Shown here one piece after another: positions 8,321-17,508 of a stretch of 64,000 nucleotides of DNA. The position numbers and the translations under genes were made by a program. Location of the stretch: the NCBI RefSeq assembly GCF_044748305.1, contig NZ_JBIVFT010000004.1:186001-250000 (forward strand), read 5' to 3'. Under the pieces are notes generated by a model. It searched no databases and had not been told where the DNA came from. It was given only the letters and a program-made list of their open reading frames with translations. Source of the stretch: Arthrobacter_E sp044748305. Lineage in GTDB: Bacteria; Actinomycetota; Actinomycetes; Actinomycetales; Micrococcaceae. Positions within the stretch are counted from its first letter, which is position 1. Every line of letters starts with the position of its first letter.

Positions 8321-9580
8321 ATGTTCCGCCTCGACAACGAGCTGCGGCCCTATGCCTGGGGATCCCGCACCGCCATCTCCGAGTTGCTGCACCGCCCGGC
8401 CTCCGGCGGACCCGAAGCCGAACTGTGGCTGGGGGCCCATCCGGATTCACCATCACGGCTGCCGGACGGTCAGGGCCTCGACTCCCTCATCGCCCAGGAC
8501 CCGATGGGATTCCTGGGCGAGGACAGCGTCAGCCGCTTCGGCCCCCGTCTGCCCTTCCTGCTGAAGGTCCTGGCCGCCGCAGAGCCCCTCTCCTTGCAAG
8601 TCCACCCGAGCCTCGAGCAGGCGAGGGAGGGTTTCGCACGGGAAGAGGCCGCAGGTGTCCCGCGGGATGCTGCGACCCGGAATTACCGGGATGACAACCA
8701 CAAGCCGGAGATGATCCTGGCCCTCAGCCCGTTCCGGGCGCTCTGCGGCTTCCGCGCGGTCAAGGACTCTTCGGCCCTCTTCGCTGTCCTGGCGAGCGGG
8801 CTCGCAGAGGGCCCGGGGCGAGACGCCGCCCAGGACTTCGCAACGCGACTGGCCGGCGAGCCCGGCGGGCTGCAGGACGTCTTCCGTACCCTCATCGCGG
8901 GAAGCGAAGGCCAGCGACAGGCCTCGGAAGGACTGTCCGCCGTCGTCGAGGGACTCCCCGACGGAGACCCCGGCCGTGTTCCGCTCGAAGCGGCCGCCGC
9001 TTTGCAGAGGAAGTACCCGGGCGATCCCGGTGTTCTCATCTCGCTGCTGCTGAATCTCGTGGACCTGCGTCCCGGAGAAGCGATCCACCTGCCCGCGGGC
9101 AATGTGCACGCCTACCTGGAGGGGCTCGGCGTGGAGGTCATGGCGAGCTCGGACAACGTCCTGCGGGGCGGTCTGACGCCCAAGCACATCGATGTCGCCG
9201 AACTGCTGGCCACCGTCGAATTCGAGTCCCTTCCGGTGCCCTACCTGAAGGCCGGCGAAAACGCTCTGGGCGAGAAGGTGTTCGCTCCGCCGTTCCAGGA
9301 GTTCTCGCTCCAGGAGCTCACCCTTGCCGCTGCGGATGAGGACTTCCCGTCCGCGAGCCTGCATCAGAGCGGAGCCGCGATCATCCTCGTGGTCGATGGC
9401 GACATCCGTCTGGACGGGCCCCGCGGCGAACTCACCCTGGGCCGTGGCGAAAGCGCCTTCCTCCCCGCCAGCGACTCCCCCGTGACCGTGCACCTGCACG
9501 GTGCGGGGCACGCCCGGGCCTTCGTCGCCACGACAGGGCTCATCCAGCAGACCGATTCAGCGACCCCCGCGGAGGCCTGA
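8321..9580 (+). CDS. manA: Type I mannose-6-phosphate isomerase
   Basis: 419 residues from ATG 8321, preceded by an AAAGGA ribosome site; an in-frame upstream extension overlapping the LCP gene was rejected. Zinc ligands are visible: Q93 and H95 in LQVHPS, E130 in DNHKPEM and the histidine of LPAGNVHAYLEG. It interconverts fructose-6-phosphate and mannose-6-phosphate, feeding GDP-mannose for wall mannosylation and phospho-inositol mannosides. The C-terminus is a second cupin-like domain (GELTLGRGESAFLPAS). Only 5 bp separate it from the Fem-like gene. Confidence 0.96.
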   Translation: MFRLDNELRPYAWGSRTAISELLHRPASGGPEAELWLGAHPDSPSRLPDGQGLDSLIAQDPMGFLGEDSVSRFGPRLPFLLKVLAAAEPLSLQVHPSLEQAREGFAREEAAGVPRDAATRNYRDDNHKPEMILALSPFRALCGFRAVKDSSALFAVLASGLAEGPGRDAAQDFATRLAGEPGGLQDVFRTLIAGSEGQRQASEGLSAVVEGLPDGDPGRVPLEAAAALQRKYPGDPGVLISLLLNLVDLRPGEAIHLPAGNVHAYLEGLGVEVMASSDNVLRGGLTPKHIDVAELLATVEFESLPVPYLKAGENALGEKVFAPPFQEFSLQELTLAAADEDFPSASLHQSGAAIILVVDGDIRLDGPRGELTLGRGESAFLPASDSPVTVHLHGAGHARAFVATTGLIQQTDSATPAEA

Positions 9581-9585
9581 GCATC

Positions 9586-10599
9586 ATGAAGTACTTCCTG
9601 CATACGGAACACTGGGCACGCGTCCAGGAGGCCCTGGGGCATCGCGTGCACCGCCTGTCCGGCGAGGGCTGGGAGTTCCTGGCCATCGAGGACAGCAACC
9701 CGGCCGGCAAGCTGCTGTACCTGCCGTACGGACCTCTCGCGGACTCCCTGCGTTCCTTCGACAAGGCCATCGAGGCCGCCAAGGAGCTGGCCCGCAGCTG
9801 TGGAGCGGTGTTCCTGCGCTGCGAGCCCGTGAACGCGGGTCTGCCGCAGGAGGGCTATGCTCCGCTTCTGGAGGCCCGCGGACTGCGCAGGGCGCCGTCG
9901 AACCAGCAGCCCGAGCTGAGCTGGATCGTCGATCTGGACGGCACCGAGCAGGAGATCCTGGCCGGCATGAAGTCCACCAACCGGAATCTTCACCGGAACA
10001 TCCACAAGAAGGGTGTGAGCTTCCGCAAGAGCACCGATCCGCAGGACATCTCGATCCTGCTCGGTTTCTTGCGCGCCACGGCGGCACGCAACGGATTCAC
10101 AGCTCAGAGCGATGACTACCTGAGCACCGTGGCCGAGGTTCTCCTCCCGGCGGGTGCCGGCGCGCTGTTCATCGCCGAGCTCGACGGCGAGCCGATCGCG
10201 GCCGCGTTCAGCTACGACTCGGAGGACACCCGGGTCTACGCCCACGCGGCGCTGGACGACACGCACCGCAAGCTCAGCGCGGGCATCCCGCTCGTGGTGG
10301 CGCTGATCCTGGACGCCAAGGAGTCCGGGCTCGCCCACGTCGATCTCTGGGGTGTCGCGCCTGAGGGAAAGCCGGATCACCAGTGGGCCGGGTTCACCGC
10401 CTTCAAGAAGTCCTTCGGCGGCCGCGGCGTCTCCTATCCCGGCACCTGGGATCTCCCGGTGGACAAGCCCCGCTACTTCGCCTACACCGGTCTGCGAATG
10501 GCCCGTGGCTATGCCCGCCAGGGTCTGGCCTGGGCACGCACTGTGCCGGGGAAGGCCCAGGAGCTTCTCGGGGCGGCTCGCGGCAAGCTGCGCGGCTGA
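9586..10599 (+). CDS. Fem-type lipid II aminoacyltransferase (peptidoglycan bridge formation)
   Basis: 337 residues with the duplicated GNAT fold of FemABX proteins. The first half has LYLPYGPL and AVFLRCEP. The second half has the ELSWIVDLDGTEQEILAGMK segment, the STNRNLHRNIHKKGV basic stretch and the late GVAPEGKPDHQWAGFTAFKKSFGG motif. Such enzymes add amino acids from aminoacyl-tRNA to the stem lysine of lipid II, consistent with the A3/A4-type cross-linked peptidoglycan of Arthrobacter. It is the last gene of a probable purK-purE-LCP-manA-fem run, followed by a strong hairpin. The amino acid transferred cannot be deduced. Confidence 0.92.
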   Translation: MKYFLHTEHWARVQEALGHRVHRLSGEGWEFLAIEDSNPAGKLLYLPYGPLADSLRSFDKAIEAAKELARSCGAVFLRCEPVNAGLPQEGYAPLLEARGLRRAPSNQQPELSWIVDLDGTEQEILAGMKSTNRNLHRNIHKKGVSFRKSTDPQDISILLGFLRATAARNGFTAQSDDYLSTVAEVLLPAGAGALFIAELDGEPIAAAFSYDSEDTRVYAHAALDDTHRKLSAGIPLVVALILDAKESGLAHVDLWGVAPEGKPDHQWAGFTAFKKSFGGRGVSYPGTWDLPVDKPRYFAYTGLRMARGYARQGLAWARTVPGKAQELLGAARGKLRG

Positions 10600-10634
10600 C
10601 CCTTCCGGTAACTCAAAGAGACCCACGACGACGA

Positions 10635-10682
10635 CGACTGCCCGGTGGCGAAGACCTTTCAGTCTTCGCCACCGGGCAGTCG
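10635..10682. terminator. Strong bidirectional terminator hairpin
   Basis: Perfect 21-bp stem (10635-10655 with 10662-10682) around the 6-nt loop CTTTCA, between the convergent fem-like gene and glpX. Confidence 0.85.
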
Positions 10683-10726
10683 GTCATCCGTTCAGAGCCG
10701 CTGCTGCGGCATCCGGCGGTTCAGTC

Positions 10727-11767
10727 TCAGTAGGCCGGGCGGGCCCAGCTGTCCCACTTGCCGGCGTGGTGCTCGGCGTCCACCAGGCGAACCGTGCCGG
10801 ACTTCGAGCGCATCACGATGGACTGCGTGACCACGCGATCCTTCTGGTAGCGGACGCCCCGCAGGAGATCGCCATCGGTGATGCCGGTGGCCGCGAAGTA
10901 GCAGTTGTCGCTGCTGACCAGATCGTTCGTGGTCAGTACGCGGTCCAGGTCGTGGCCGGCGTCGAGGGCCTTCTGCTTCTCCTCGTCGCTCGTCGGCCAG
11001 AGACGGCCCTGGATGACACCACCGAGGGACTTGATGGCACAGGCGGCCACGACGCCTTCCGGCGTGCCGCCGATGCCCATGAGCGCGTCGACGCCGGTGC
11101 CCGAGCGAGCTGCCGCGATGGCACCGGCCACGTCACCGTCGAGGATGAACTTGGTACGCGCACCCGCGTCGCGGATCTCCTCCACGAGCGGCTTGTGACG
11201 GTCGCGGTCCAGCACGCACACGGTCACCTGGTTGATCTTCACGCCCTTGGCCTTGGCGATCAGGTGCAGGTTCTGCTTGACCGGCAGGCGCAGGTCCACC
11301 AGATCGGCGGCCTCGGGGCCGGTGACGAGCTTCTCCATGTAGAACACGGCCGAAGGATCGAACATGGAACCGCGCTCGGCCACCGCCAGCACGGCCAGTG
11401 CGTTGTTGATGCCGAGAGCCGTCAGGCGCGTGCCGTCGATCGGGTCCACGGCCACATCGCACTCGGGGCCGGTTCCGTCGCCTACCTGCTCACCGTTGAA
11501 CAGCATGGGGGCTTCGTCCTTCTCCCCCTCACCGATCACCACGACGCCGTTGAAGTGCACCGTCTTGAGGAAGGAACGCATGGCGTCCACGGCAGCGCCG
11601 TCGGCCTTGTTCTTGTCCCCGAAACCCACCCAGTGCCCACCTGCGATCGCGGCGGCCTCGGTGACACGCACCAGCTCCAGCGCGAGGTTGCGGTCCGGTT
11701 CGTCGTCACCGACCGTCAGGTCCGGAGAGATCGTCGAATACTTGCTGTCACTGGGAGCTGCGGCCAC
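10727..11767 (-). CDS. glpX: Class II fructose-1,6-bisphosphatase
   Basis: 346 residues from GTG 11767, chosen because AAGAGG lies just upstream and homologous sequence begins there; a longer in-frame start at 11839 adds an implausible basic leader. GlpX metal and substrate motifs are clear: GGHWVGFGDKNKADGAA, IGEGEKDEAPMLFNGE and AVDPIDGT, then AALMGIGGTPEG-like (DALMGIGGTPEGVV). It hydrolyses fructose-1,6-bisphosphate in gluconeogenesis and is the only FBPase type in many actinobacteria. Divergent from the DUF4245 gene. Confidence 0.97.
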   Translation of the reverse strand: MAAAPSDSKYSTISPDLTVGDDEPDRNLALELVRVTEAAAIAGGHWVGFGDKNKADGAAVDAMRSFLKTVHFNGVVVIGEGEKDEAPMLFNGEQVGDGTGPECDVAVDPIDGTRLTALGINNALAVLAVAERGSMFDPSAVFYMEKLVTGPEAADLVDLRLPVKQNLHLIAKAKGVKINQVTVCVLDRDRHKPLVEEIRDAGARTKFILDGDVAGAIAAARSGTGVDALMGIGGTPEGVVAACAIKSLGGVIQGRLWPTSDEEKQKALDAGHDLDRVLTTNDLVSSDNCYFAATGITDGDLLRGVRYQKDRVVTQSIVMRSKSGTVRLVDAEHHAGKWDSWARPAY

Positions 11768-11922
11768 CGTGTACCTCTTCGTTGAGTTCGTGTAAGGGCG
11801 GGCCCGGACATGGATTCCGGGAGAGGTCGGTCCTCGCAACGATCATAGTCCGCGCGCCCTCCCGCTGACCCCGATGTGACGATCACGACAGTCCTGGGCC
11901 CGTTTGGCGCATCGGACCCGCC

Positions 11923-12642
11923 ATGAGGGACCATGGAAGGGTGAGCGATTCCACCGAAGTGCAGTCAAGCCCCGCCCAGGGAACCCCGGACGGGGAAGCG
12001 GAGAAGCCCTCCACGGGCCGCGCCCCTCTGCCGGGCGAACCCGGCTTCAAGGCCGTGCTTTCCAAGAACGCCGCCAAGCGTGCCAATGCCTCGGTGATCG
12101 GCATGATCCTCGCCCTCCTCGTCTCACTCGCCTGCATTCTGCCGGTCGTTCTCCTGAACGCCCAGCCCCAGCAGCCGAACCTCGGACCCCAGGTGAACGT
12201 CTCCGCCGTCGCGGGCGACGCAGCACCCGTGGCCGGCTTCAAACCGGTGGCACCTCAGCTCCCGGACGGCTGGAAGCCCAACTACGCCCGGTGGGCGTCC
12301 GGAACCGACACCGGGGTCCCGGCCTGGGAAGTCGGGTTCGTCTCCCCCTCGCAAGGTTTCGTGGGCCTCACTCAGACCATCAAGGGCAACCCCACCTGGG
12401 TGGCGCAGCTGGCGGACAACGCCCCGGTGACGGGCACCCGGACCATCGCCGGTCATGACTGGACCCTGCGGGACAAGGGCAAGGGCCCCAAGACCCTCGT
12501 GCTCGAATACCGTGGCCAGACCTTGGTCCTGAACGGCACGGCCGAGCTGAAGGAGTTCGACGTCGTCGGCGCCGCCGTGCTGAAGGCCGTGGACGCCGCG
12601 CCCGCCGTCACATCCAAGCCGTCCGGCAGCCCCAGCGCGTAA
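11923..12642 (+). CDS. DUF4245 membrane-anchored protein
   Basis: 239 residues. A low-complexity cytoplasmic N-terminus (1-50) precedes one membrane helix, ASVIGMILALLVSLACILPV (about 56-75). The extracytoplasmic domain includes LPDGWKPNYARW, WEVGFVSPSQGFVGLTQT, GTRTIAGHDWTLR and a C-terminal TLVLNGTAELKEF. This is the actinobacterial DUF4245 family of unknown function, often near glpX. The start may instead be GTG 11941 (18 nt downstream). Its stop codon overlaps the -10 element of the next gene. Confidence 0.85.
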   Translation: MRDHGRVSDSTEVQSSPAQGTPDGEAEKPSTGRAPLPGEPGFKAVLSKNAAKRANASVIGMILALLVSLACILPVVLLNAQPQQPNLGPQVNVSAVAGDAAPVAGFKPVAPQLPDGWKPNYARWASGTDTGVPAWEVGFVSPSQGFVGLTQTIKGNPTWVAQLADNAPVTGTRTIAGHDWTLRDKGKGPKTLVLEYRGQTLVLNGTAELKEFDVVGAAVLKAVDAAPAVTSKPSGSPSA

Positions 12643-12645
12643 AGT
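12640..12645 (+). promoter_or_regulatory. -10 hexamer TAAAGT for carbonic anhydrase, overlapping a stop codon
   Basis: TAAAGT includes the TAA stop of the DUF4245 gene and ends 6 nt before the carbonic anhydrase GTG. This suggests an independent leaderless transcript inside an apparent operon. Confidence 0.5.
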
Positions 12646-12651
12646 GAACGC

Positions 12652-13272
12652 GTGAGCTCGAATCTGACCCCCGCGCAGGCCTGGCAGCAACTGATCGAGG
12701 GCAATGCCCGTTTCGTATCGGGGACGTCCTCGCACCCCAATCAGGATGCCAGTCGCCGCAGCTCCCTGGTGAACAGTCAGAACCCGTTCACGCTGATCTT
12801 CGGTTGTTCGGACTCCCGGCTCGCCGCTGAGATCATCTTCGACCTCGGCCTCGGTGACGCCTTCGTCATCCGCACCGCCGGCCAGGTCATCGACGACGCC
12901 GTCCTCGGCACTCTCGAATACGGCGTCGACGTCCTGAACATCCCGCTGATCGTGGTCCTGGGGCATGACTCCTGCGGTGCCGTCACGGCGACCAAGGAAG
13001 CCGTGGACTCCGGCGACATGCCCGGCGGCTACATCCGCAACCTGGTCGAACGCATCACGCCCTCCGTCCTCGCCTCACTCCGCCAGGGACACAGCGAAGT
13101 CAACGACATGGTCGTGGAGCACACCCGCCAGACCGCCGAACGGCTCGTCGAGCGCTCCTCCTCGATCCGTGCCGCCATCGAGTCCGGCAAGACCGCTGTG
13201 GTGGGCATGGCCTACCGGCTCGAAGAGGGCCGCGCGGATCTGGTCTCCGGCGCGGGGCACTTCCAGGACTGA
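12652..13272 (+). CDS. Beta-class carbonic anhydrase
   Basis: 206 residues. The zinc site is intact: C52-x-D54-x-R56 (GCSDSRL) and H105-x-x-C108 (GHDSCGA). It interconverts CO2 and bicarbonate, supplying bicarbonate to carboxylating reactions (PurK nearby uses it, as do carboxylases generally). Length and motif spacing match single-domain beta enzymes. GTG start at 12652, only 9 bp after the DUF4245 stop, with a probable own promoter. Cytosolic, no signal peptide. Confidence 0.96.
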   Translation: MSSNLTPAQAWQQLIEGNARFVSGTSSHPNQDASRRSSLVNSQNPFTLIFGCSDSRLAAEIIFDLGLGDAFVIRTAGQVIDDAVLGTLEYGVDVLNIPLIVVLGHDSCGAVTATKEAVDSGDMPGGYIRNLVERITPSVLASLRQGHSEVNDMVVEHTRQTAERLVERSSSIRAAIESGKTAVVGMAYRLEEGRADLVSGAGHFQD

Positions 13273-13359
13273 GCGCCTTTGCCACCCTGCCCGGCATGAG
13301 CTGTGCCACAGCGGCCGGTGCAGGAGCCCGGGAAGTTTCAGCGCCGCCGTCGTGCGTCC

Positions 13360-13365
13360 TAAAGT
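13360..13365 (+). promoter_or_regulatory. -10 hexamer TAAAGT of fumC, probable leaderless start
   Basis: TAAAGT ends 7 nt before the fumC ATG. The same hexamer and spacing occur before the carbonic anhydrase gene. Confidence 0.55.
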
Positions 13366-13372
13366 AGGACTC

Positions 13373-14809
13373 ATGACTTCCACTGCTGCTGAAGCAAACA
13401 CCCAAGAGTTCCGCATCGAGCACGACACCATGGGCGAGGTCCGCGTTCCCGTGAACGCCCTCTACAAGGCCCAGACTCAGCGTGCCGTGGAGAACTTCCC
13501 CATCTCGGGCAAGACCCTGGAGCGCAAGCACATCGAGGCCCTGGCCCGTGTGAAGAAGGCCGCGGCCCGTGCCAACGAAGAGCTCGGCGTGATCGACGGA
13601 GATCTCGCCGACGCCATCGCTGACGCCGCGGACCGCGTGGCCGCGGGCGAATTCGACGACCAGTTCCCGATCGACGTCTTCCAGACCGGCTCCGGAACCT
13701 CGTCCAACATGAACATGAACGAGGTCCTGGCCGAGCTCGCCACCCGCTCCTTCGCGGACAAGGGCAGCGACCGCACGGTCCACCCGAACGACCACGTCAA
13801 CGCCTCCCAGTCCTCCAACGACGTATTCCCCACCTCGGTGCACGTCGCCGCGACCAACGCGCTGCTGAACGACCTGGTGCCGTCGCTGACCTACCTGGCC
13901 GCCTCGCTGTCCCGCAAGGCTGCGGAGTTCAAGGACATCGTGAAGTCCGGCCGCACCCACCTCATGGACGCCACCCCGGTCACCCTCGGCCAGGAGTTCG
14001 GCGGCTACGAGGCGCAGATCCGCTACGGCATCGAGCGCATCCATGCTTCCCTCCCCCGCGTGGCCGAGGTCCCCCAGGGCGGCACCGCCGTGGGCACCGG
14101 CATCAACACCCCGGACGGCTTCCCGCAGCGCGTCATCGCCCTGCTCGCCGAAGACACGGCCCTTCCGATCACGGAGGCCCGCAACCACTTCGAGGCCCAG
14201 GCCAACCGCGACGGCCTGATCGAGGTCTCCGGCCAGCTGCGCACCATCGCCTACTCCATCATGAAGATCAGCAACGACCTTCGCTGGATGGGTTCCGGCC
14301 CCAACACGGGCCTCGGCGAGATCGCCATCCCGGATCTGCAGCCGGGCTCCTCCATCATGCCGGGCAAGGTCAACCCCGTGATCTGCGAGGCCGCCATCAT
14401 GGTCGCCGCCCAGGTCATCGGCAATGACACCACCATCGCCCTGTCCTCCACCAACGGCGCCTTCGAGCTGAACGTGGGCATCCCGGTCATGGCCGCGAAC
14501 CTGCTGGAGTCCATCCGCCTGCTCTCCAACACCACGCGCGTGATGGCGGACAAGATGATCGACGGCATCAGCGCCAACGCCGAGCGCGCCCGCTTCCTGG
14601 CTGAGGCGTCCCCGTCCATCGTGACCCCGCTGAACAAGTACATCGGCTACGAGAACGCCGCCAAGATCGCCAAGACCGCCGTCAAGGAGGGTCTGACCAT
14701 CCGCCAGGCCACCGAGAAGCTCGGTTTCGTCGGCGAGGGCGAAGGCAAGGTCACCGAGGAGATCCTGGACAAGGCTCTCGATGTGACCACCATGACCGGC
14801 AAGTACTGA
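13373..14809 (+). CDS. fumC: Class II fumarate hydratase
   Basis: 478 residues from ATG 13373; the frame is open far upstream inside the carbonic anhydrase gene but that extension is not protein-like for this family. Superfamily motifs: TGSGTSSNMNMNEV, HPNDHVNASQSSND, KSGRTHLMDATPVTLGQE and the catalytic mobile loop GSSIMPGKVNPVICEA. The loop ending NPVICE supports fumarase over aspartase (compare NPVIPE in aspA of this window). It hydrates fumarate to malate in the TCA cycle. Followed by a perfect hairpin, so likely monocistronic. Confidence 0.95.
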   Translation: MTSTAAEANTQEFRIEHDTMGEVRVPVNALYKAQTQRAVENFPISGKTLERKHIEALARVKKAAARANEELGVIDGDLADAIADAADRVAAGEFDDQFPIDVFQTGSGTSSNMNMNEVLAELATRSFADKGSDRTVHPNDHVNASQSSNDVFPTSVHVAATNALLNDLVPSLTYLAASLSRKAAEFKDIVKSGRTHLMDATPVTLGQEFGGYEAQIRYGIERIHASLPRVAEVPQGGTAVGTGINTPDGFPQRVIALLAEDTALPITEARNHFEAQANRDGLIEVSGQLRTIAYSIMKISNDLRWMGSGPNTGLGEIAIPDLQPGSSIMPGKVNPVICEAAIMVAAQVIGNDTTIALSSTNGAFELNVGIPVMAANLLESIRLLSNTTRVMADKMIDGISANAERARFLAEASPSIVTPLNKYIGYENAAKIAKTAVKEGLTIRQATEKLGFVGEGEGKVTEEILDKALDVTTMTGKY

Positions 14810-14843
14810 ACCACTGACGCTCGGCCACGCGGCTGAGCAGTAC

Positions 14844-14883
14844 CGAACGACGACGGCGGGTGGCCACCCGCCGTCGTCGTTCG
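14844..14883 (+). terminator. fumC terminator, perfect 40-bp palindrome plus T run
   Basis: The 20-bp arms meet in the centre (TGGCCA) with no mismatch, and TTTT follows at once. This is among the most classical intrinsic terminators in the window. Confidence 0.88.
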
Positions 14884-14964
14884 TTTTCCGGATTCGGCAA
14901 GCATTTTGAGTAATGAGTAAGGTGAGCGGGACAACACTCACGCTTCCGGACGCTCAGGGGACCA

Positions 14965-17451
14965 GTGGCAGGGCAGCAGAAGAAGTATCCGTACCGGACG
15001 CGCCCGTGGGCGGCGATCGTTCTCGGCGGTCTGACGGGCCTGATGGCTCTGATCGGGGTCGTCCTGAACATCCCCACGGAGACCGTCACGGTGGAGGTCC
15101 GTGGGACCGTGGTGACGGCGGAACAGGTACGGGCGGCTCTCGGCGGCGAGCTGAAGGCGTACGAGCACACCAGGATCCTGGTGTGCGACGCAGAAACCGC
15201 CCCGCAGTGCTCGGATCCCCAGGCCGGGACTGTCGCGGTCGTCGTCAACGGCACCTTCGCGGGCGCGCGGGTCCAGAAGAACTGGCTCCCGGTCCCCCAC
15301 AATGAGGAGAACTACGAGCCGGACGGCGACGACATGGTGCGGGACGCCTTCTCCAACGCCTATCACGCAGGACAGCGTGCCGGGGCCGTGGCACTGGCCG
15401 CCAGGGCTGCCGTCGACGCGCAGTCGCAAGCCCTCAACCGCACGCCGCTGGCGTGGCTCGCAATCACCCTGGCGGGCGCTCTCGGCACCGTTCTGCTCGC
15501 ACGGCGCCATGCGGCCCGGTCACGCGATGCCCGGAAACTGTGGCACGATCTCGCCGTCGGCTCCCGGCATCTCGCCACGGTGACGCTCGACCTCGAACTG
15601 ACCCGGCTGGCTTCAGAACAACTCGACGATCTGCCCGACACCCGGACGGTGCGATGTCTGAAGGACGCTGCAGCCCAGGTCAGCGAACGGTCTCTGGAGC
15701 TCACCCGATCCGAAGCGGGTCTCTACGAACGCCTCCCCCGTGGCATGCCGACCATGGCCGACCTGAGCCAGGAGGACGCTGCGGCATTCCGCCGCTCCAC
15801 ATCCGGACTGGATGAATTGGACGACGGCGTCGTCCAGGGCACGGCGCTGTTGCTCGACTCGCCCGCCGCATCCGTCGCCTGGGACTCTAATGCCCGTCCC
15901 TATGTGGAGGCCGCCGATCACGTGCGGACCCTTGCCGCAGAGGGCGGCATCCCCGTGGAGGGTGAGCTGGCCGCCGCGATCGAAAGCCTCGAAGGCGTCA
16001 GGGCCGCCTTGCTGCCGGTCGGCGCCCGCTGGAACTCCGCCATTTCGGAGGGCGCAGCCGACGAGGAACAAACAGTGGCTCTGCTGACCGACGCCGCACG
16101 GCGCACTTCTGAGGCTTTGCGCAGTGCACTGCTTGCGGGCCTGGGGCCGGCTCCCCGGCTGGACCGGGATTCCGCACTGCGCCGGGTCGCAGAGCTCTCC
16201 GCGCAACGTCCAGGACCGCCCCTGCTCCGGGCGTTGGCCTCCGAGGAAGTGCCTGGCAGGAGTCCCTGGAGTGGTGGGGATGCCTTCCTGAGCCTGGACG
16301 GCCTGGACGAGTGGTGGGTGGAGACCAGGGCAGACCTCGGCATCACCCCGGCGTTGCGTCCTGGCCAAGGGCCACGCACGCCGTGGTGGAGAGCGGATCG
16401 GCCTGAGAGCGGGCAGCGGCCCATGTCGTGGAAGCCGGCCATCGTGCTGGGCGCTCTGGTACTGGTGATCGTCCTCGGCACCCAGGGCGCTCTCATCGCC
16501 GGAACCGTCCTCGGGCAGAACAAGACGGTGCACTACGTCTCGCTTCCCACCGGTGCGGGTTGGGAGGGCATTCCGGAGGCCGACGCCGCAGCCGCCGAGG
16601 TGCGAGCCTTCGTCCCCTGGCGTCTGGCCGTCCTCGAAATCCCGGCGGCTCCGGAGGAGGACGTCGTCGTCGAGGCCAAGCCCGACAAGTATTCGAGCGG
16701 ACGGCGGTTCAAGGAACTGAAGCTGGCCCGCAGCTCCGAACTGCTGCGCACCGCGTTCAGCCGGTACCCGGAACTGGTCGACCCTGCCACGGGCGATCTG
16801 TACCCGGACGTGATGGTGAACGTGGTGCGTCCCGTCGGACAGGGCGAGTATCGCGAGATCGGTCTCGCCTGGGGGCCCACCGCGGCGCCGCGCCTTTCCG
16901 GGAAGTACCTGGGCAATAGCGGCAGCGACACTGCTGAGCGGCCCAGGTTCATCCCCTACGCGCCGGTCTACCGACTCAAACAGGACCTGGCGACGAGTCT
17001 CGGCAAGCCCGCCTGGACCGAATCACAGGCCACCAAGGTCGGTGTCGGAACCGGGGCCGTTCTGCTGGCAGGCCTTCTGCTGGCCATCCCGTCCGCCGTC
17101 AGCCGGCGCCGTCGTGACCGCACGGTCTCCCGGAAGGAGAACGACCGGCGGCTGCGTGAGATCCGCACCGAGCTGGAAGGCCTGTTCCTCGGGGAGGATT
17201 CGGCGGCTCTGAATGCCGTGACCGCCGAAGTCGGCGATGGGGCGCCGGAACTGGAGGACCGGCGGCTTCGCGTCCGGGCACAGACCTTGGCGCTGCGGCG
17301 ATGCGAGGAACTGGAGACCCGTCACCGCAGGGCACGCGGCCAGGAAGCCCATGCCTTCGACGTCGAGCGCCTGGGCGGTCTGGTAGACGCCTTGACGAAG
17401 CGGGAGCTCGACCTCGGGCAGAGGGTGCGCGACTATCTGGCGACGCTCTGA
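14965..17451 (+). CDS. Large multi-helix membrane protein of unknown function
   Basis: 828 residues, GTG start with AGGGGA upstream. I do not recognise a characterised family; it may relate to DUF5129/TPM-like membrane proteins of actinobacteria, low certainty. Layout: helix at about 15-36; an extracytoplasmic domain (37-158) with two cysteines (ILVCDAETAPQC) and a DDMVRDAFSNAY segment reminiscent of TPM domains; helix at 161-179; a long Leu/Glu/Arg-rich helical cytoplasmic region (180-485); helix at about 491-515; a second extracytoplasmic domain (515-690); helix at about 691-712; a charged coiled-coil-like tail (713-828). Flanked by the fumC terminator and a convergent prepilin peptidase, so it is probably a stand-alone gene. 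Confidence 0.8.
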   Translation: MAGQQKKYPYRTRPWAAIVLGGLTGLMALIGVVLNIPTETVTVEVRGTVVTAEQVRAALGGELKAYEHTRILVCDAETAPQCSDPQAGTVAVVVNGTFAGARVQKNWLPVPHNEENYEPDGDDMVRDAFSNAYHAGQRAGAVALAARAAVDAQSQALNRTPLAWLAITLAGALGTVLLARRHAARSRDARKLWHDLAVGSRHLATVTLDLELTRLASEQLDDLPDTRTVRCLKDAAAQVSERSLELTRSEAGLYERLPRGMPTMADLSQEDAAAFRRSTSGLDELDDGVVQGTALLLDSPAASVAWDSNARPYVEAADHVRTLAAEGGIPVEGELAAAIESLEGVRAALLPVGARWNSAISEGAADEEQTVALLTDAARRTSEALRSALLAGLGPAPRLDRDSALRRVAELSAQRPGPPLLRALASEEVPGRSPWSGGDAFLSLDGLDEWWVETRADLGITPALRPGQGPRTPWWRADRPESGQRPMSWKPAIVLGALVLVIVLGTQGALIAGTVLGQNKTVHYVSLPTGAGWEGIPEADAAAAEVRAFVPWRLAVLEIPAAPEEDVVVEAKPDKYSSGRRFKELKLARSSELLRTAFSRYPELVDPATGDLYPDVMVNVVRPVGQGEYREIGLAWGPTAAPRLSGKYLGNSGSDTAERPRFIPYAPVYRLKQDLATSLGKPAWTESQATKVGVGTGAVLLAGLLLAIPSAVSRRRRDRTVSRKENDRRLREIRTELEGLFLGEDSAALNAVTAEVGDGAPELEDRRLRVRAQTLALRRCEELETRHRRARGQEAHAFDVERLGGLVDALTKRELDLGQRVRDYLATL

Positions 17452-17508
17452 GCGCAGGACTGCGACGACCACCTGGATCTCGCGCTTCCGGTGAACCAGG
17501 CGAGGGAC

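Noticed and set aside
13100..14941. 613-codon frame opposite fumC
   Set aside because: Antisense shadow caused by high-GC codon bias.
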